64,000 bases of DNA from Gammaproteobacteria bacterium (lineage in GTDB: Bacteria; Pseudomonadota; Gammaproteobacteria; Pseudomonadales; Pseudohongiellaceae): the NCBI GenBank assembly GCA_029253585.1, contig JAQWZF010000023.1, positions 248,001 through 312,000 on the forward strand. The letters are read 5' to 3'. Of the stretch, positions 10,245-20,670 are shown one piece after another. The notes under the pieces were generated by a model, which did not search any database, was not told the DNA's origin, and saw nothing but the letters and a program-made list of their open reading frames with translations. The position numbers were made by a program, and so were the translations under genes. Each line of letters opens with the position of its first letter. Within the stretch, counting starts at the first letter, position 1.

Positions 10245-11642
10245 ATGAGCAAGAATAAGGATCAAAACAAACTCTGGGGCGGCAGGTTCTCTGAAGCCAC
10301 GGACGCCTTCGTGCAACGATTTACTGCCTCGGTGGATTTCGATCGTCGCTTGTTCCAGCAAGATATAAATGGCTCACTCGCACATGCCAAGATGTTAGCG
10401 AAGGCCGGAATTCTATCAGCGGACGAAGAGACACAGATACTGGTTGGTCTCGAAGCAATTCGACAAGATATTCTTAACGATAACTTCGAATGGTCGGTTG
10501 AACTCGAAGATGTCCACATGAACATCGAGTCCGCCCTCACTGCTCGCATCGGAGATATAGGCAAAAAACTTCATACCGGTAGATCGCGAAACGATCAGGT
10601 GGCCACCGATATTCGCCTGTTTGTACGCGACGAGATAGATCAGATAGCCGAATTGATCACGAAGTTACAATCGGCTCTTTGTGGGGTTGCCGAGAAAGAG
10701 GCAGCCACAATCATGCCTGGTTTCACTCATTTACAGACCGCGCAGCCAGTTAGTTTCGGTCATCATATGATGGCCTGGTACGAGATGTTGGAAAGAGACT
10801 ACAGCCGCCTGCTCGACTGTCGTAAAAGAGTAAACCTGTCACCTCTGGGGGCGGCCGCTTTGGCTGGCACTACTTATCCGATCGACAGAAATTTTACGGC
10901 ACAGCAGCTTGGCTTCGATTCGCCCACGAGGAACTCCCTGGATTCGGTGAGTGATAGAGACTTCGCGATCGAGCTTGCCTCTTTTGCCAGCCTGCTGATG
11001 ACACACCTTTCTCGGTTCTCTGAGGAATTGGTGCTTTGGACTTCGGCACAGTTTAATTTTATAAACCTGCCCGACAGATATTGCACTGGCTCCTCTATTA
11101 TGCCGCAGAAGAAGAATCCTGACGTACCCGAGCTGATCCGCGGGAAGACAGGCCGCGTACATGGACATCTGATCTCACTACTGACATTGATGAAGTCACA
11201 GCCACTGGCCTATAACAAAGACAATCAGGAAGACAAGGAGCCATTGTTCGACCTGATCGATACGGTTAAGGATTGTCTTTTTGCCTATAGCGAGATGATG
11301 CCAGCTGTCGAGTGCAATAAGGCCGAAATGTATGCCGCTGCGAAGCAGGGCTACGCTACGGCAACGGATCTGGCGGACTATCTGGTGAAGAAAGGGATGC
11401 CATTTAGAGATGCCCACGAGGTAGTAGGCAAATCGGTCGCCTTCGGTATAGAGCAGAGTAAAGATCTGGCAGAACTAAGCCTGGAAGAACTGAAAACCTT
11501 CTCTGATCTTATCGGCGACGATATTTTCGAGGTGCTTACTCTCGAAGGCTCTATAGGCGCTCGCGACCACATCGGTGGCACTGCCCCTAAGCAGGTGTTG
11601 GCGGCGGTAGCTGTTGCGAAGGCTGACCTCGCACAACGCTAG
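10245..11642 (+). CDS. argH: Argininosuccinate lyase
   Basis: A 465-residue member of the fumarase/aspartase superfamily that cleaves argininosuccinate to arginine and fumarate. The N-terminal [21 protein letters not shown] and the signature loop [20 protein letters not shown] (catalytic Ser) are present. Length is normal. It overlaps the convergent protease gene tail to tail by 4 bases (11639-11642). The likely promoter is shared with ridA. Confidence 0.97.
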   Translation: MSKNKDQNKLWGGRFSEATDAFVQRFTASVDFDRRLFQQDINGSLAHAKMLAKAGILSADEETQILVGLEAIRQDILNDNFEWSVELEDVHMNIESALTARIGDIGKKLHTGRSRNDQVATDIRLFVRDEIDQIAELITKLQSALCGVAEKEAATIMPGFTHLQTAQPVSFGHHMMAWYEMLERDYSRLLDCRKRVNLSPLGAAALAGTTYPIDRNFTAQQLGFDSPTRNSLDSVSDRDFAIELASFASLLMTHLSRFSEELVLWTSAQFNFINLPDRYCTGSSIMPQKKNPDVPELIRGKTGRVHGHLISLLTLMKSQPLAYNKDNQEDKEPLFDLIDTVKDCLFAYSEMMPAVECNKAEMYAAAKQGYATATDLADYLVKKGMPFRDAHEVVGKSVAFGIEQSKDLAELSLEELKTFSDLIGDDIFEVLTLEGSIGARDHIGGTAPKQVLAAVAVAKADLAQR

Positions 11643-12700
11643 CGACTGCCCGGCGCTAGCAATCGAATATCGTATTCCTGAACCTGATTGTCACGCAAGG
11701 TCTTTACCTTAACCAAGTCTCCCGCGCGCCGCTGTTCCAACACATCTGCGTAATCATCTTCGTTGCGCACCGGCTGTCCGTCGATCTCCACGATCACATC
11801 ACCTAACTGAATGCGGCCACGCTGGCTGCGAGTTAGCCCGCGCATACCCAGACGCTCAGGATCGCTGCCTTGGAATACATCCAGTACGATAACCCCCTCT
11901 ATACCCCACTGACGACGATAGTAGTCTGCCTGTGGAATCTGGGCGATACCCATGGCTGGCGTCTGTACCCTGCCATAGGCGATCAATTCCGGTACGATGC
12001 GCTTGACGGTGTTGACCGGGATGGCGAAGCCTATACCTGAGCTACCACCACTGGGGCTATAGATTGCCGTATTTACCCCAATCAGTTGCCCCAGCGAGTT
12101 CAATAGAGGCCCGCCAGAGTTGCCCGGATTGATAGCGGCATCGGTCTGAATCACATCACGAATCTTACGCCGACTCACCGAATCGATCTCCCGTCCCAGG
12201 GCGCTGACCACACCGACGGTCATGGTCGTATCCAGACCGAAGGGATTGCCGATGGCGATAACCTTCCTGCCGACTTCCAGCAGCGATGAATCCCCGGGCT
12301 TTACCGCGACCAGGTTGGTGTCCGGCGCCTCTATCTTGAGTACGGCTAAATCTTTATCCGGATCCACGCCCACTGCGGTAGCCGCATAGGTGGTGCCGTC
12401 CTGCAGCGTTACCGTGACGCGGTCCGCCTGTTGCACAACATGATAATTGGTGACCACATAGCCTTCTTCGTTCCAGATGAATCCGGTGCCACTACCCTGC
12501 GGCACTTCCTGTGGATTGAAGGCATAGAAAGAGCGCACTAATCGAGAGTTGGTGATATTAACCACCGACGGGCTAACCGACTTGAAGATCTCGATATTAT
12601 TCTCCTCGTCATTGGTCTTGAACTGGCTGTAATCTGAAGTCTGTGCGCCGGCCACGGCCGTGAGCATGAAGCCTGCCAACAGGGAGTAGAGATATTTCAT
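11639..12700 (-). CDS. Periplasmic trypsin-like serine protease (DegS/HtrA family)
   Basis: A 353-residue HtrA-type protease. An N-terminal hydrophobic segment ([20 protein letters not shown]) could be a cleaved signal. The catalytic triad is visible: His87 in TNYHVV, Asp117 in DKDLAVL, Ser195 in [10 protein letters not shown]. One C-terminal PDZ domain (about residues 245-350) follows. The single PDZ and the size resemble DegS, which triggers the sigma-E response, more than DegP. The ATG at 12700 is chosen over the GTG at 12712 because GGAAAG sits at good spacing before it and it gives a clean signal peptide. Confidence 0.9.
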   Translation of the reverse strand: MKYLYSLLAGFMLTAVAGAQTSDYSQFKTNDEENNIEIFKSVSPSVVNITNSRLVRSFYAFNPQEVPQGSGTGFIWNEEGYVVTNYHVVQQADRVTVTLQDGTTYAATAVGVDPDKDLAVLKIEAPDTNLVAVKPGDSSLLEVGRKVIAIGNPFGLDTTMTVGVVSALGREIDSVSRRKIRDVIQTDAAINPGNSGGPLLNSLGQLIGVNTAIYSPSGGSSGIGFAIPVNTVKRIVPELIAYGRVQTPAMGIAQIPQADYYRRQWGIEGVIVLDVFQGSDPERLGMRGLTRSQRGRIQLGDVIVEIDGQPVRNEDDYADVLEQRRAGDLVKVKTLRDNQVQEYDIRLLAPGSR

Positions 12701-12835
12701 TGGGCTTTCCACCTGTGTTCCTAAATTCCGCTAACTAGAGAGTTTGATCTACTATTATTGATCTAGGATTACTAAGATTGGAGCGTTTTTAGCAGATTCA
12801 AGTGGGGAAGTGCAGAGAGAGATTATTCTAGCGTA

Positions 12836-14743
12836 TCAGCTGTAACTGCCTACTTCTTCGAGTACCTCCATCCACTGCTCCTCTGCCGCGTTTAGCTGCG
12901 ACTTGAGAGCGCCTTGCTCCTGGATCAACGCGTTCAGTTCTATCTTGTTCTCTTCCAGATACATGGCCTCATCCGCCAGTGACGACTCGATTGTCACTAA
13001 CCTCTTTTGCAGCTTATCGATCTGCGCTTCCAGGCTCTTTTCCTGCTTTTTTAATGGCCCCAATTTCTCGCGGTGATCCGCAGCCTGCTGGCGCTTCTCT
13101 TTCTTGTCGAGCTTAGGCTTGGGGGCTGCAGATGTGGCATTCTTCGCCTGCGCCTCATTCTCTTCATAGGCCGCGAATGACTGCGTGCTCAACCATTTCT
13201 CATAGTCTTTCAGATCGCCCTTGAATTCGGCGAAGACGCCCTTGTGAATAGAATAGAACTCATCGACGGTGTTCACCAATAGGTGACGATCATGTGACAC
13301 CACAAGCATTGCACCCTGATATTGTTGCAATGCCACTGTTAGCGCGTGACACATCTCCAGGTCCAGATGATTAGTGGGCTCATCGAGTAGCAGAAGATTG
13401 GGTTTCTGCCACGCTACCTTGGCTAGCGCGAGTCTTGCCTTTTCGCCGCCAGAGAAATTCTTGATGGTTTCATTCACCCGCGTGCCGCGAAAATCGAAGC
13501 TACCGAGATAGTCCCTAATCTGCTGTTCCGTAGCATTGCCCTCTTCCTTCTGTATGAGTTGTATTGGTGTCGCCAGTTGATCCAGCTCATCTACTTGATG
13601 CTGCGCGAAGTAACCGATCTTTAACTTCTTCGATCGAATGATATCTCCGCCTAGTTGCTGCATCTGTTCGGCCAGCACCTTCAACAGTGTGGACTTGCCA
13701 CTGCCATTGAAACCCAACAAACCAAAACGGGATTCCGAACTAACACTGAGCTCTATCTTCTCGACTAGCGGCGCATCGAAACCAATGGACAGCGCATCCA
13801 TCTGCATAAGGTAACTAGATGGCTCATCTATTTTTGGAAACTGAAAACGGAAAGGCGAATCTACATGTGCAGGCGCAATATCCTGCATACGATTCAATTC
13901 TTTAAGCCGACTCTGTGCCTGTTTCGCCTTCGTTGCCTTAGCCTTGAAGCGACGCACGAAACTTTCTATCTCGGATTTTCTTCGCTGCTGCTTTTCATAT
14001 AATGCTTGTTGTAGCGCCATTCTTTCGGCACGCTGCCTCTCGTAGGAACTATAGTTGCCTTTATAAACTTTCAGGCCACCATTATCGAAGCTAATGACAT
14101 TATTGATCACCGAATCGAGAAAGGTCCGGTCGTGGGAGATCAACAAGATAGTGCCCTGATAATTTTGTAGCCATTGCTCCAGCCAGACTGTTGCCTCCAA
14201 GTCCAGATGGTTGGTAGGCTCATCCAGCATCAACAGATCCGACGGGCACATCAGAGCGGCGGCGAGATTCAGTCGAACGCGCCAACCTCCGGAAAAACTA
14301 CTAACCGGCTGATCGAAGTCTTCGACGGCGAAACCAAGACCCGAAAGGAGCCTTTGTGCACGGTGTCTAATGTCATAGCCATCAATTTCTTCCAGTTTGC
14401 CAAAGAGCTCAGCGAGGCCGAGATCATTGCCGTCCGCTTCTGCCTTTTTGATGGATTGTTCTAGCTGCCGGAACTCGATATGCGCATCCAGTATGAAGTC
14501 GAGGGCACTGCGCTTGCTACCCGGAGTCTCTTGCGCCATCGATGAGCTGCGCAGCCCATTCGGCATCTCGATCTCTCCCTCTTCCAGAGCAATCTCTCCA
14601 CTGAGCGCACGAAACAGGCTCGTCTTTCCACAGCCGTTGCGGCCGATGATACCCGTGCGCTGGCCCTTGTGAATAACCACAGAGACGTTGCGCAGCAGAA
14701 TCTGGCTACCGCGCATCAGCATTATGTTATTTAGAGAAATCAT
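12836..14743 (-). CDS. yheS: ABC-F family ATPase, YheS type
   Basis: A 635-residue soluble protein with two ABC ATPase domains and no membrane segments. Walker A motifs are GRNGCGKTS (domain 1) and GFNGSGKST (domain 2), with signatures FSGGWR and FSGGEKAR and Walker B LLMLDEPTNHLD and LLLLDEPTNHLD. A charged linker and a C-terminal coiled coil (about 540-630) complete the ABC-F layout. Length and sequence resemble E. coli YheS (about 637 residues), a ribosome-associated translation factor that relieves stalling. Confidence 0.93.
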   Translation of the reverse strand: MISLNNIMLMRGSQILLRNVSVVIHKGQRTGIIGRNGCGKTSLFRALSGEIALEEGEIEMPNGLRSSSMAQETPGSKRSALDFILDAHIEFRQLEQSIKKAEADGNDLGLAELFGKLEEIDGYDIRHRAQRLLSGLGFAVEDFDQPVSSFSGGWRVRLNLAAALMCPSDLLMLDEPTNHLDLEATVWLEQWLQNYQGTILLISHDRTFLDSVINNVISFDNGGLKVYKGNYSSYERQRAERMALQQALYEKQQRRKSEIESFVRRFKAKATKAKQAQSRLKELNRMQDIAPAHVDSPFRFQFPKIDEPSSYLMQMDALSIGFDAPLVEKIELSVSSESRFGLLGFNGSGKSTLLKVLAEQMQQLGGDIIRSKKLKIGYFAQHQVDELDQLATPIQLIQKEEGNATEQQIRDYLGSFDFRGTRVNETIKNFSGGEKARLALAKVAWQKPNLLLLDEPTNHLDLEMCHALTVALQQYQGAMLVVSHDRHLLVNTVDEFYSIHKGVFAEFKGDLKDYEKWLSTQSFAAYEENEAQAKNATSAAPKPKLDKKEKRQQAADHREKLGPLKKQEKSLEAQIDKLQKRLVTIESSLADEAMYLEENKIELNALIQEQGALKSQLNAAEEQWMEVLEEVGSYS

Positions 14744-14929
14744 GATGCCCGTGAATGCCTATTGAAAGTGTCTAGCGAAATAACGAAGCGCCACATAATA
14801 CACTAGTTTCCGTTCATTCTGGCGCTCTGGGGCCGCATCGGTGGCCGTAATGAGTGAATCTGGGCCTCAAGACTATCCGATGCCGCCCCAGACTTGATCG
14901 GAGGTTCCCTTATTCGTACTATTGGTCCC

Positions 14930-14952
14930 TGCCTCTCTATTCAAGAGAGGCA
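14930..14952 (+). other. Hairpin in the leader of the response-regulator gene
   Basis: TGCCTCTC (14930-14937) and GAGAGGCA (14945-14952) form a perfect 8-bp stem with a 7-base loop, ending 19 bases before the ATG at 14972. It may affect translation of the two-component operon. No T-run follows, so it is not a terminator. Confidence 0.5.
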
Positions 14953-14971
14953 AAGCAGGTCGGAAACGATA

Positions 14972-15670
14972 ATGAAACAAATATTGATCATTGATGACGA
15001 CGAGAAGTTGGGCCAGCTCCTCACTCAGTATCTCGAGAGATACGACATGCAGGCTCATGTCGCAATGACACCAAGCAAGGGGTTTGAGTTATTGAAAAAG
15101 GTGAAGCCAGACCTTCTGATTCTTGATGTGATGCTACCGGAGAAAGACGGGTTTGAGATATGCAGAGAGATCCGGGCCAAGTCCTCCATTTTCGGGCAAC
15201 TGCCAATCTTGATGCTAACCGCACACGCCGAGGTTACCGATCGCATCGTTGGACTTGAACTGGGCGCGGATGACTACCTGCCAAAACCTTTCGAGCCCCG
15301 CGAACTAGTCGCGAGAATACACAATATCCTGCGCCGCAGTAGTGATGACAATAGCCTGCACGTCATTAAGAACATCAATGGCCTCGAAGTCGACTCTTCG
15401 CGTCGCGAAGTTAAACTCGATTCCGAGGTTCTTGATCTCACCACAATGGAATACGAACTGCTAATTCTTTTCATGCAGTTTCCGAACAAGACATTTACCC
15501 GCGATGAGTTGATGAACCGACTACGCGGGATAGATGCCGAACTCTTTTCGAGAGCAGTAGACACTCTGGTAAGCCGCTTGCGACATAAGTTAAATGACAC
15601 ATCGAAAACACCACGGTTTATTAAAACTGTGTGGGGTCGTGGTTATACTTTTGTCGGCGAGCAAATATGA
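14972..15670 (+). CDS. OmpR/PhoB-type response regulator
   Basis: A 232-residue regulator with a receiver domain (residues 1-120; acidic pocket DDD at 8-10, phosphoacceptor Asp52 in LILDVMLP, switch Thr in MLTAH, Lys in LPKPF) and a C-terminal winged-helix DNA-binding domain (about 135-230, ending GRGYTFVGE). The ATG at 14972 gives the canonical N-terminus. It overlaps the histidine kinase by ATGA, implying translational coupling. CpxR-like in organisation, but the stimulus cannot be deduced. Confidence 0.93.
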   Translation: MKQILIIDDDEKLGQLLTQYLERYDMQAHVAMTPSKGFELLKKVKPDLLILDVMLPEKDGFEICREIRAKSSIFGQLPILMLTAHAEVTDRIVGLELGADDYLPKPFEPRELVARIHNILRRSSDDNSLHVIKNINGLEVDSSRREVKLDSEVLDLTTMEYELLILFMQFPNKTFTRDELMNRLRGIDAELFSRAVDTLVSRLRHKLNDTSKTPRFIKTVWGRGYTFVGEQI

Positions 15671-16998
15671 CCACACTGGTTCAGGTTGTCAGGCGGTCGC
15701 TGTTCGTTCGCCTGCTGCTTATATTTGGCATTACGGTAATTCTATTCTTCGCTATCTTCTCTATTTCGCTGCGTACCGTTAACCAGAACAGCAATACTAT
15801 TGATGCCATTCCCGACTTCTTCACCCGTAACATCGAATCGATCATCGAGGATATAGGCACGCCTCCAAATCTCAATAACGCTATGCGCCTTGCCGATGAG
15901 CTGGAATGGAGTATTGCGATCAACAATCCGATCATGCGCTGGAGCTCCGACAACGAATATCGCTTACCTGTAGAACAGTCCGTATTCAATCGAACACTTA
16001 ATTCCGACGCCGAAGTTCGTTCGATCGATAATGAAGATATCATCATGGTTCAACGCGGGGGTTACGACTTCTATCTGTATCAACGATCGCTTAATGAAAA
16101 CAACTCGAACTACGTAGTGCTCTATATCGGCGTTGCGTTGGCAAGTATCGTTCTGTTTCTCAACTACTTCATGGTAAATCGTCTGCTCGATCCGGTGCGT
16201 CTGTTAAGGAAAGGAGCAGAGCGGATTCGACTGGGCGACCTCAGCTTTCGGGTGAAGAGCAATCGACAGGATGAACTGGGGGAACTCACCGAAAGCATCA
16301 ATCACATGGCGGATTCCCTACAATCGATGTTGGAGGCGAAGCGGCAACTACTACTCGCCATTAGCCATGAATTGCGCACCCCGATTACCAAAGCCAAACT
16401 GCGTCTAGAGTTCATGCCGGAAAGTGACGAGAAAGATCAGCTCAAAGAAGACATTCAGGAAATAGAACTGCTGATCACCGATCTTATCGAGGCGGAGCGA
16501 CTCAACGAAGAACACGCCGTGCTCACTGCCGAACCCACACCCCTTGCAGCGTTCGTCGAAAGAGTCTGCGAGCAGTTCAAGAGTTATCCCAGCGGCCTGG
16601 AACTGGAACTGCCCGATGAGGACCGCGAGTTCATCATCGATAATCTGCGCGTTAGGCTGCTGATTACGAATCTAGTCAACAACGCCATACGCCATGGCGA
16701 GGGCAACCCTATAATTGTTCGAATTAGCTTCAATGGCGAATTTGCACTCCTGGAAGTGAAAGACCATGGCGAGGGTATAGCCGAAGAACACCTGACACAG
16801 ATTAGCGAACCCTTCTATCGCGCCGACAGCGCCAGACAGAGAAATACCGGCGGTTTTGGGCTGGGCCTGTATCTGTGCCGCCTGATCGCACAGGCGCACG
16901 GCGGAGAATTAATCATCGAGAGTCAGCTTGCTGAAGGCACTCACATAAAGGTGAAACTACCGCCGCACCCACCTCGGGAAGAACCGGTAGAGGAATAG
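15667..16998 (+). CDS. Membrane sensor histidine kinase
   Basis: A 443-residue kinase paired with the upstream regulator. Membrane segment 1 (about 12-34), a periplasmic sensor region (about 35-150), membrane segment 2 (about 151-170), HAMP (171-222), and the H-box with phosphoacceptor His234 (ISHELRTPITKAK) are followed by N, G and F boxes (NNAIRH, DHGEGI, GGFGLGLYL). The start at 15667 overlaps the regulator stop. The sensor region has no domain I recognise. The next gene, gldG, converges on it with a 29-base gap. Confidence 0.92.
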   Translation: MTTLVQVVRRSLFVRLLLIFGITVILFFAIFSISLRTVNQNSNTIDAIPDFFTRNIESIIEDIGTPPNLNNAMRLADELEWSIAINNPIMRWSSDNEYRLPVEQSVFNRTLNSDAEVRSIDNEDIIMVQRGGYDFYLYQRSLNENNSNYVVLYIGVALASIVLFLNYFMVNRLLDPVRLLRKGAERIRLGDLSFRVKSNRQDELGELTESINHMADSLQSMLEAKRQLLLAISHELRTPITKAKLRLEFMPESDEKDQLKEDIQEIELLITDLIEAERLNEEHAVLTAEPTPLAAFVERVCEQFKSYPSGLELELPDEDREFIIDNLRVRLLITNLVNNAIRHGEGNPIIVRISFNGEFALLEVKDHGEGIAEEHLTQISEPFYRADSARQRNTGGFGLGLYLCRLIAQAHGGELIIESQLAEGTHIKVKLPPHPPREEPVEE

Positions 16999-17027
16999 CG
17001 CCAGTAATGACGCTATTCCGAGCGGAC

Positions 17028-18986
17028 TTAGGCTCGTGTAACCTTGCGACGCTGCGCTCTAACATAGCTCAACAGCAAGGCCAGGATACTCAAGATTACT
17101 GGAATCAAAGCCGTGTTGATCAACTTAAGATTCGAGCCAAGCTGTTCTATATCTTCAGTTAGTTGATATTGCACGTCGCGAAGACTACGGCGAGTCGCTA
17201 GCATCTCTTCATTAAAGCGATCGACCTCACTCTGAATCTCTGGTGTTACCTGCCCGATCAAATCGCCACTCTCGTCTTGATTCAACTCGGCAAGTGCCGC
17301 CTCAGTCTCAGCAAGCCGCGCGAGCAACTCGGCCTCTTCTACACGCAGACGATCATCCGCCTGCCTCTGTAATTGAATCACGCGAGTGAATGGACGGGAA
17401 TAAGTGCCGCGGCTTCGAATGCCAGATAGATCTGCCCCACCACTTAAGTCGTCCAGCGAATTAATAACCATATCGCCGTTGTTAGAGAAAGGTTGCGGTA
17501 TACGCTGACCCATGAACTGAGTAACACGCACCCACATCCTGTCGCTTAACATATCCGTATCCGCGAACACTAGAATGTTTACCTCGCCATTTGAGCTAGT
17601 TAGATGCTCGGCGACTGGCACATCTTCAACAGGGTCCTCTGCAACAACATCACTGTCGGCCTCTTCCGCCTCTGCGGAGACTTCGACTTCTTCGATAAGC
17701 CTGCCGTCAGGAAATGCCGTCTCTATCACTCCACTCACTCGAGCGGCGATGGTAAAGCTTCTATCTTCGGAGACGAACTCATCAAATAGCACCGAAGGGT
17801 CGGTAACATCTTCGAGCAGACCGGCATCCATTAACATCGCATCACTGGATGAAACCATCAGAGGCTCGAATCTGGTCGTCGATCCCGCAGCCTGACTAAT
17901 GACTCCCGGGGATGAGAGATTAATATTCTCAAGACGACTGGTAACGATATCGTCCTGTGTTAAGAAATTTCTCTGCACGCCTAACATGCCCAAGTGCGCG
18001 ATAGGACGTTGGCCCTGTCCCATCGAAACACGTAGAGCGAGTTCGTTATCAGTAAGCACCTTGTCAGAAGCAAATTCTATTCCCCAGGCTTCCAATAGAC
18101 CGGGTAGTTCGGATCTCATGCCAGCCGGGATTAAATTGCCCTGCTGGGAACGACTCACCATAGAATCTGCACTCGGATCCAGAAACAACATCGTCTTTCC
18201 ACCACGCATCACAAATTGATCGATAGCGTAGAGCATCTGCTCAGACAGACCCTCAGGATGAACGATCATGAGTATGTCGATCTCTTCGTCGATTTCCGCG
18301 GCCGTGACGTCTACGCGCTGCACGGCATAGAGTTGGCGAATGATATCCATGATCATCCACTGCTGCGTTGCCTGCCCCGCGATGGGATCGAAGCCACCGT
18401 CGATATCTAATTGCGTAACAAGTCCTACGACCTGCAGGTCGGGGTTGTTCACCTTGCTGATAAGCTTCATGAATTCGTATTCGAGAAACCGCTCCTGATC
18501 TGGCCGAATCAACGGCAGGGTCTCCGCTGCACGTCCCAGTGCGGGGTTAACTGCGGCACCCTCTTCCTGAGCTGCCACCAGCCCGAAGTAGATAGCCTGG
18601 CCACCCTGACTCACGGGAACCGCCTGTATGCCAAACTCGGTGGCGAGATCCTCATCCTCTGAAAAGGGTTCCGGATCAATGACGCTGAAGCTAAGACGCC
18701 CGTTGCTGGCGAGTACGATCTCCCGCAGCAACTCCTGCACGCGCGTGCCGTAGCTTCGTATCTGCGGTATATCCTCTGTCGCGCTCTCCGAATAGAAGAA
18801 CATGAGTTCGATAGGCGTCTGCAGACTGGAAACGATATTGCGTGTGCCGTCTGATAATGAATAGAGATTGTCTTCGGTTAAATCGATTCGCAGGCTCGGT
18901 AATGAGCTGATAAGGGCTACCGCCACTATTGTAGCGACAGCGATAACGGCTATGCCGGCTTTGGAAAATAGGAATTTAATATTCAT
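17028..18986 (-). CDS. GldG-like auxiliary component of an ABC transporter
   Basis: A 652-residue protein with an N-terminal membrane segment (about 8-28), a long extracytoplasmic region resembling the GldG/ABC-2 auxiliary family (LRIDLTEDNLYSLSDGTRNIV; later NILVFADTDMLSDRMWVRV), a coiled-coil stretch (about 555-625) and a C-terminal membrane segment (about 628-648). The ATG at 18986 follows a strong GGAGG. It is third in the order ATPase, permease, GldG-like. In many gammaproteobacteria a DUF4340 protein comes next, but here a convergent kinase follows. Substrate unknown. Confidence 0.85.
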   Translation of the reverse strand: MNIKFLFSKAGIAVIAVATIVAVALISSLPSLRIDLTEDNLYSLSDGTRNIVSSLQTPIELMFFYSESATEDIPQIRSYGTRVQELLREIVLASNGRLSFSVIDPEPFSEDEDLATEFGIQAVPVSQGGQAIYFGLVAAQEEGAAVNPALGRAAETLPLIRPDQERFLEYEFMKLISKVNNPDLQVVGLVTQLDIDGGFDPIAGQATQQWMIMDIIRQLYAVQRVDVTAAEIDEEIDILMIVHPEGLSEQMLYAIDQFVMRGGKTMLFLDPSADSMVSRSQQGNLIPAGMRSELPGLLEAWGIEFASDKVLTDNELALRVSMGQGQRPIAHLGMLGVQRNFLTQDDIVTSRLENINLSSPGVISQAAGSTTRFEPLMVSSSDAMLMDAGLLEDVTDPSVLFDEFVSEDRSFTIAARVSGVIETAFPDGRLIEEVEVSAEAEEADSDVVAEDPVEDVPVAEHLTSSNGEVNILVFADTDMLSDRMWVRVTQFMGQRIPQPFSNNGDMVINSLDDLSGGADLSGIRSRGTYSRPFTRVIQLQRQADDRLRVEEAELLARLAETEAALAELNQDESGDLIGQVTPEIQSEVDRFNEEMLATRRSLRDVQYQLTEDIEQLGSNLKLINTALIPVILSILALLLSYVRAQRRKVTRA

Positions 18987-19000
18987 CAAAGCACTCCTCC

Positions 19001-19735
19001 CTAGTTTGCTTTTTTCATTTCGATGACCACCGCACTGGCGAGAAGCCAAGCAGCGATGAACACGCTAAAGAACAGGAAGTCACGAATATCCAGAACTCCT
19101 TTAGCAATCGAATCGAAGTGTGTAAGAAAACCCATAGCGGAGAAGGCATCCACAAAAAACTGTGGAATCCATGCAGGGAAGGCATTGAGAAGTATGGGCG
19201 AACCCATAATGACGAAGATAAAACAGATGCTCACCGTCAAAATAAAGGCAATGACTGAATTCTTCGTACAGGCCGACATACAGGAACCGATGGAGAGGAA
19301 CCCGCCAGCCATGAACCAGCTTCCCAGATAGGCAGCGAAGATTACACCATTATCGGGGTCGCCCAGATAGTTCACCGTCAACCAGATTGGAAAGGTAAGC
19401 AGCAGAGCGATTCCAATCAGCGCCCAGGCCGCCAGAAATTTCCCGAGAACGGCATCGGCTAATCGAACCGGTAGTGTAAGCAATAACTCGATGGTTCCGG
19501 TCTTACGCTCATCCGCCCATAACGTCATTGCTATGGCCGGGATCATAAACAGATACAGCCAGGGGTGAAAGCTAAAGAACGGTAAAAGATCGGCCTGACC
19601 TCGAGCGTAGAAACCACCTAGATCGAATGTAAAAATACCATTCGATATCAGGAAAATAACTATGAAGATATAGGCGAGCGGAGTCGCAAAATAGCTTAGT
19701 AATTCGCGCTTGAAGATAATCGGTAGATTTCCCAT
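19001..19735 (-). CDS. ABC-2 type permease, GldF-like
   Basis: A 244-residue integral membrane protein with about six hydrophobic segments. The early motif LPIIFKRELLSYFATPLAYIF and the loop WADERKTGTIELLLTLPVRLADAVLGKFLAAW are characteristic of ABC-2/GldF permeases. It overlaps the upstream ATPase stop by TAATG and lies 14 bases before gldG, so the three genes form one operon. It forms the membrane channel of the transporter; the cargo is not known in these bacteria. Confidence 0.9.
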   Translation of the reverse strand: MGNLPIIFKRELLSYFATPLAYIFIVIFLISNGIFTFDLGGFYARGQADLLPFFSFHPWLYLFMIPAIAMTLWADERKTGTIELLLTLPVRLADAVLGKFLAAWALIGIALLLTFPIWLTVNYLGDPDNGVIFAAYLGSWFMAGGFLSIGSCMSACTKNSVIAFILTVSICFIFVIMGSPILLNAFPAWIPQFFVDAFSAMGFLTHFDSIAKGVLDIRDFLFFSVFIAAWLLASAVVIEMKKAN

Positions 19736-20670
19736 TATTGCGCTCCTCGTTTCTGCTGCGTCACGGTTCTGAATACATCTTCAAGTTGGCCGCGACTGAC
19801 ATGAAACTCGGTAACCGGCCAGTGCTCAGCCTGTGCGATCCCGGATACCTGAGAGAATATTGACTTGCCATCACTGGCGAGAATGCGAAAGACCATCTCG
19901 TCCTCGCCGTCCTTCTCTACCTCGCTCACCTCACTAAGATCCGCAAGGTCAGCCGCCAAATCATAGTTCTCGCTTAGGCGGACACTCACGGCCTGATGAT
20001 ACTTCGAGCGCGACTCAAGCTCGGCCGGTGTACCATCAGCTACAATCCTGCCCTGCGCGATGATGATGGCACGACTACAGACCGCGGTAACCTCTTCGAG
20101 GATATGGGTCGAGATGATGACGATCTTGTCGCGTGCAAGATTCTTAATGAGCTCGCGAACATGGTGTTTCTGATTTGGATCGAGGCCGTCGGTCGGCTCG
20201 TCCAGGATTAGCACCTTGGGATCGTGCATGATTGCCTGCGCCAGTCCTACCCGTCGTTTAAACCCCTTGGACAGCGTCTCAATAGTCTGTTGGCTAACAG
20301 AATTAAGCTCTACCTCGTCTAACACATGCTGCACGCGTTGATCAATTTCTTCGCCTCTAAAGCCTCTAACCTGAGCGACAAAGTTGAGAAACTCCAAGGT
20401 AGTCATGTCGCCGTAGGAAGGGGCTCCCTCCGGCAGGTAGCCCATGAGCGACTTGGCCTCGATTGGGTTCTCGCTGATATCGAAACCGTCAATTCTTACC
20501 GTGCCATGACTAGCAGAAAGGAAGCCAGTGATTAGCTTCATAGTCGTGGACTTACCGGCGCCGTTGGGACCGAGAAAGCCGAGGACCTCACCTTCCTTCA
20601 CGGTGAAGGTCAGAGCGTCAATGGCGGTAAACTGGTCGAAGTTTTTTGTTAAATTAGTAATTTCAATCAT
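19735..20670 (-). CDS. ABC transporter ATPase, GldA-like
   Basis: A 311-residue ATPase: Walker A GPNGAGKST, signature LSKGFKRRVGLAQAI, Walker B VLILDEPTDGLDP, switch His in STHILEE. The C-terminal DUF4162-like extension (about residues 230-311) ends QLEDVFRTVT. First gene of the three-gene operon. The upstream 500-base gap holds a long inverted repeat at 20908-21027. Confidence 0.92.
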   Translation of the reverse strand: MIEITNLTKNFDQFTAIDALTFTVKEGEVLGFLGPNGAGKSTTMKLITGFLSASHGTVRIDGFDISENPIEAKSLMGYLPEGAPSYGDMTTLEFLNFVAQVRGFRGEEIDQRVQHVLDEVELNSVSQQTIETLSKGFKRRVGLAQAIMHDPKVLILDEPTDGLDPNQKHHVRELIKNLARDKIVIISTHILEEVTAVCSRAIIIAQGRIVADGTPAELESRSKYHQAVSVRLSENYDLAADLADLSEVSEVEKDGEDEMVFRILASDGKSIFSQVSGIAQAEHWPVTEFHVSRGQLEDVFRTVTQQKRGAQ

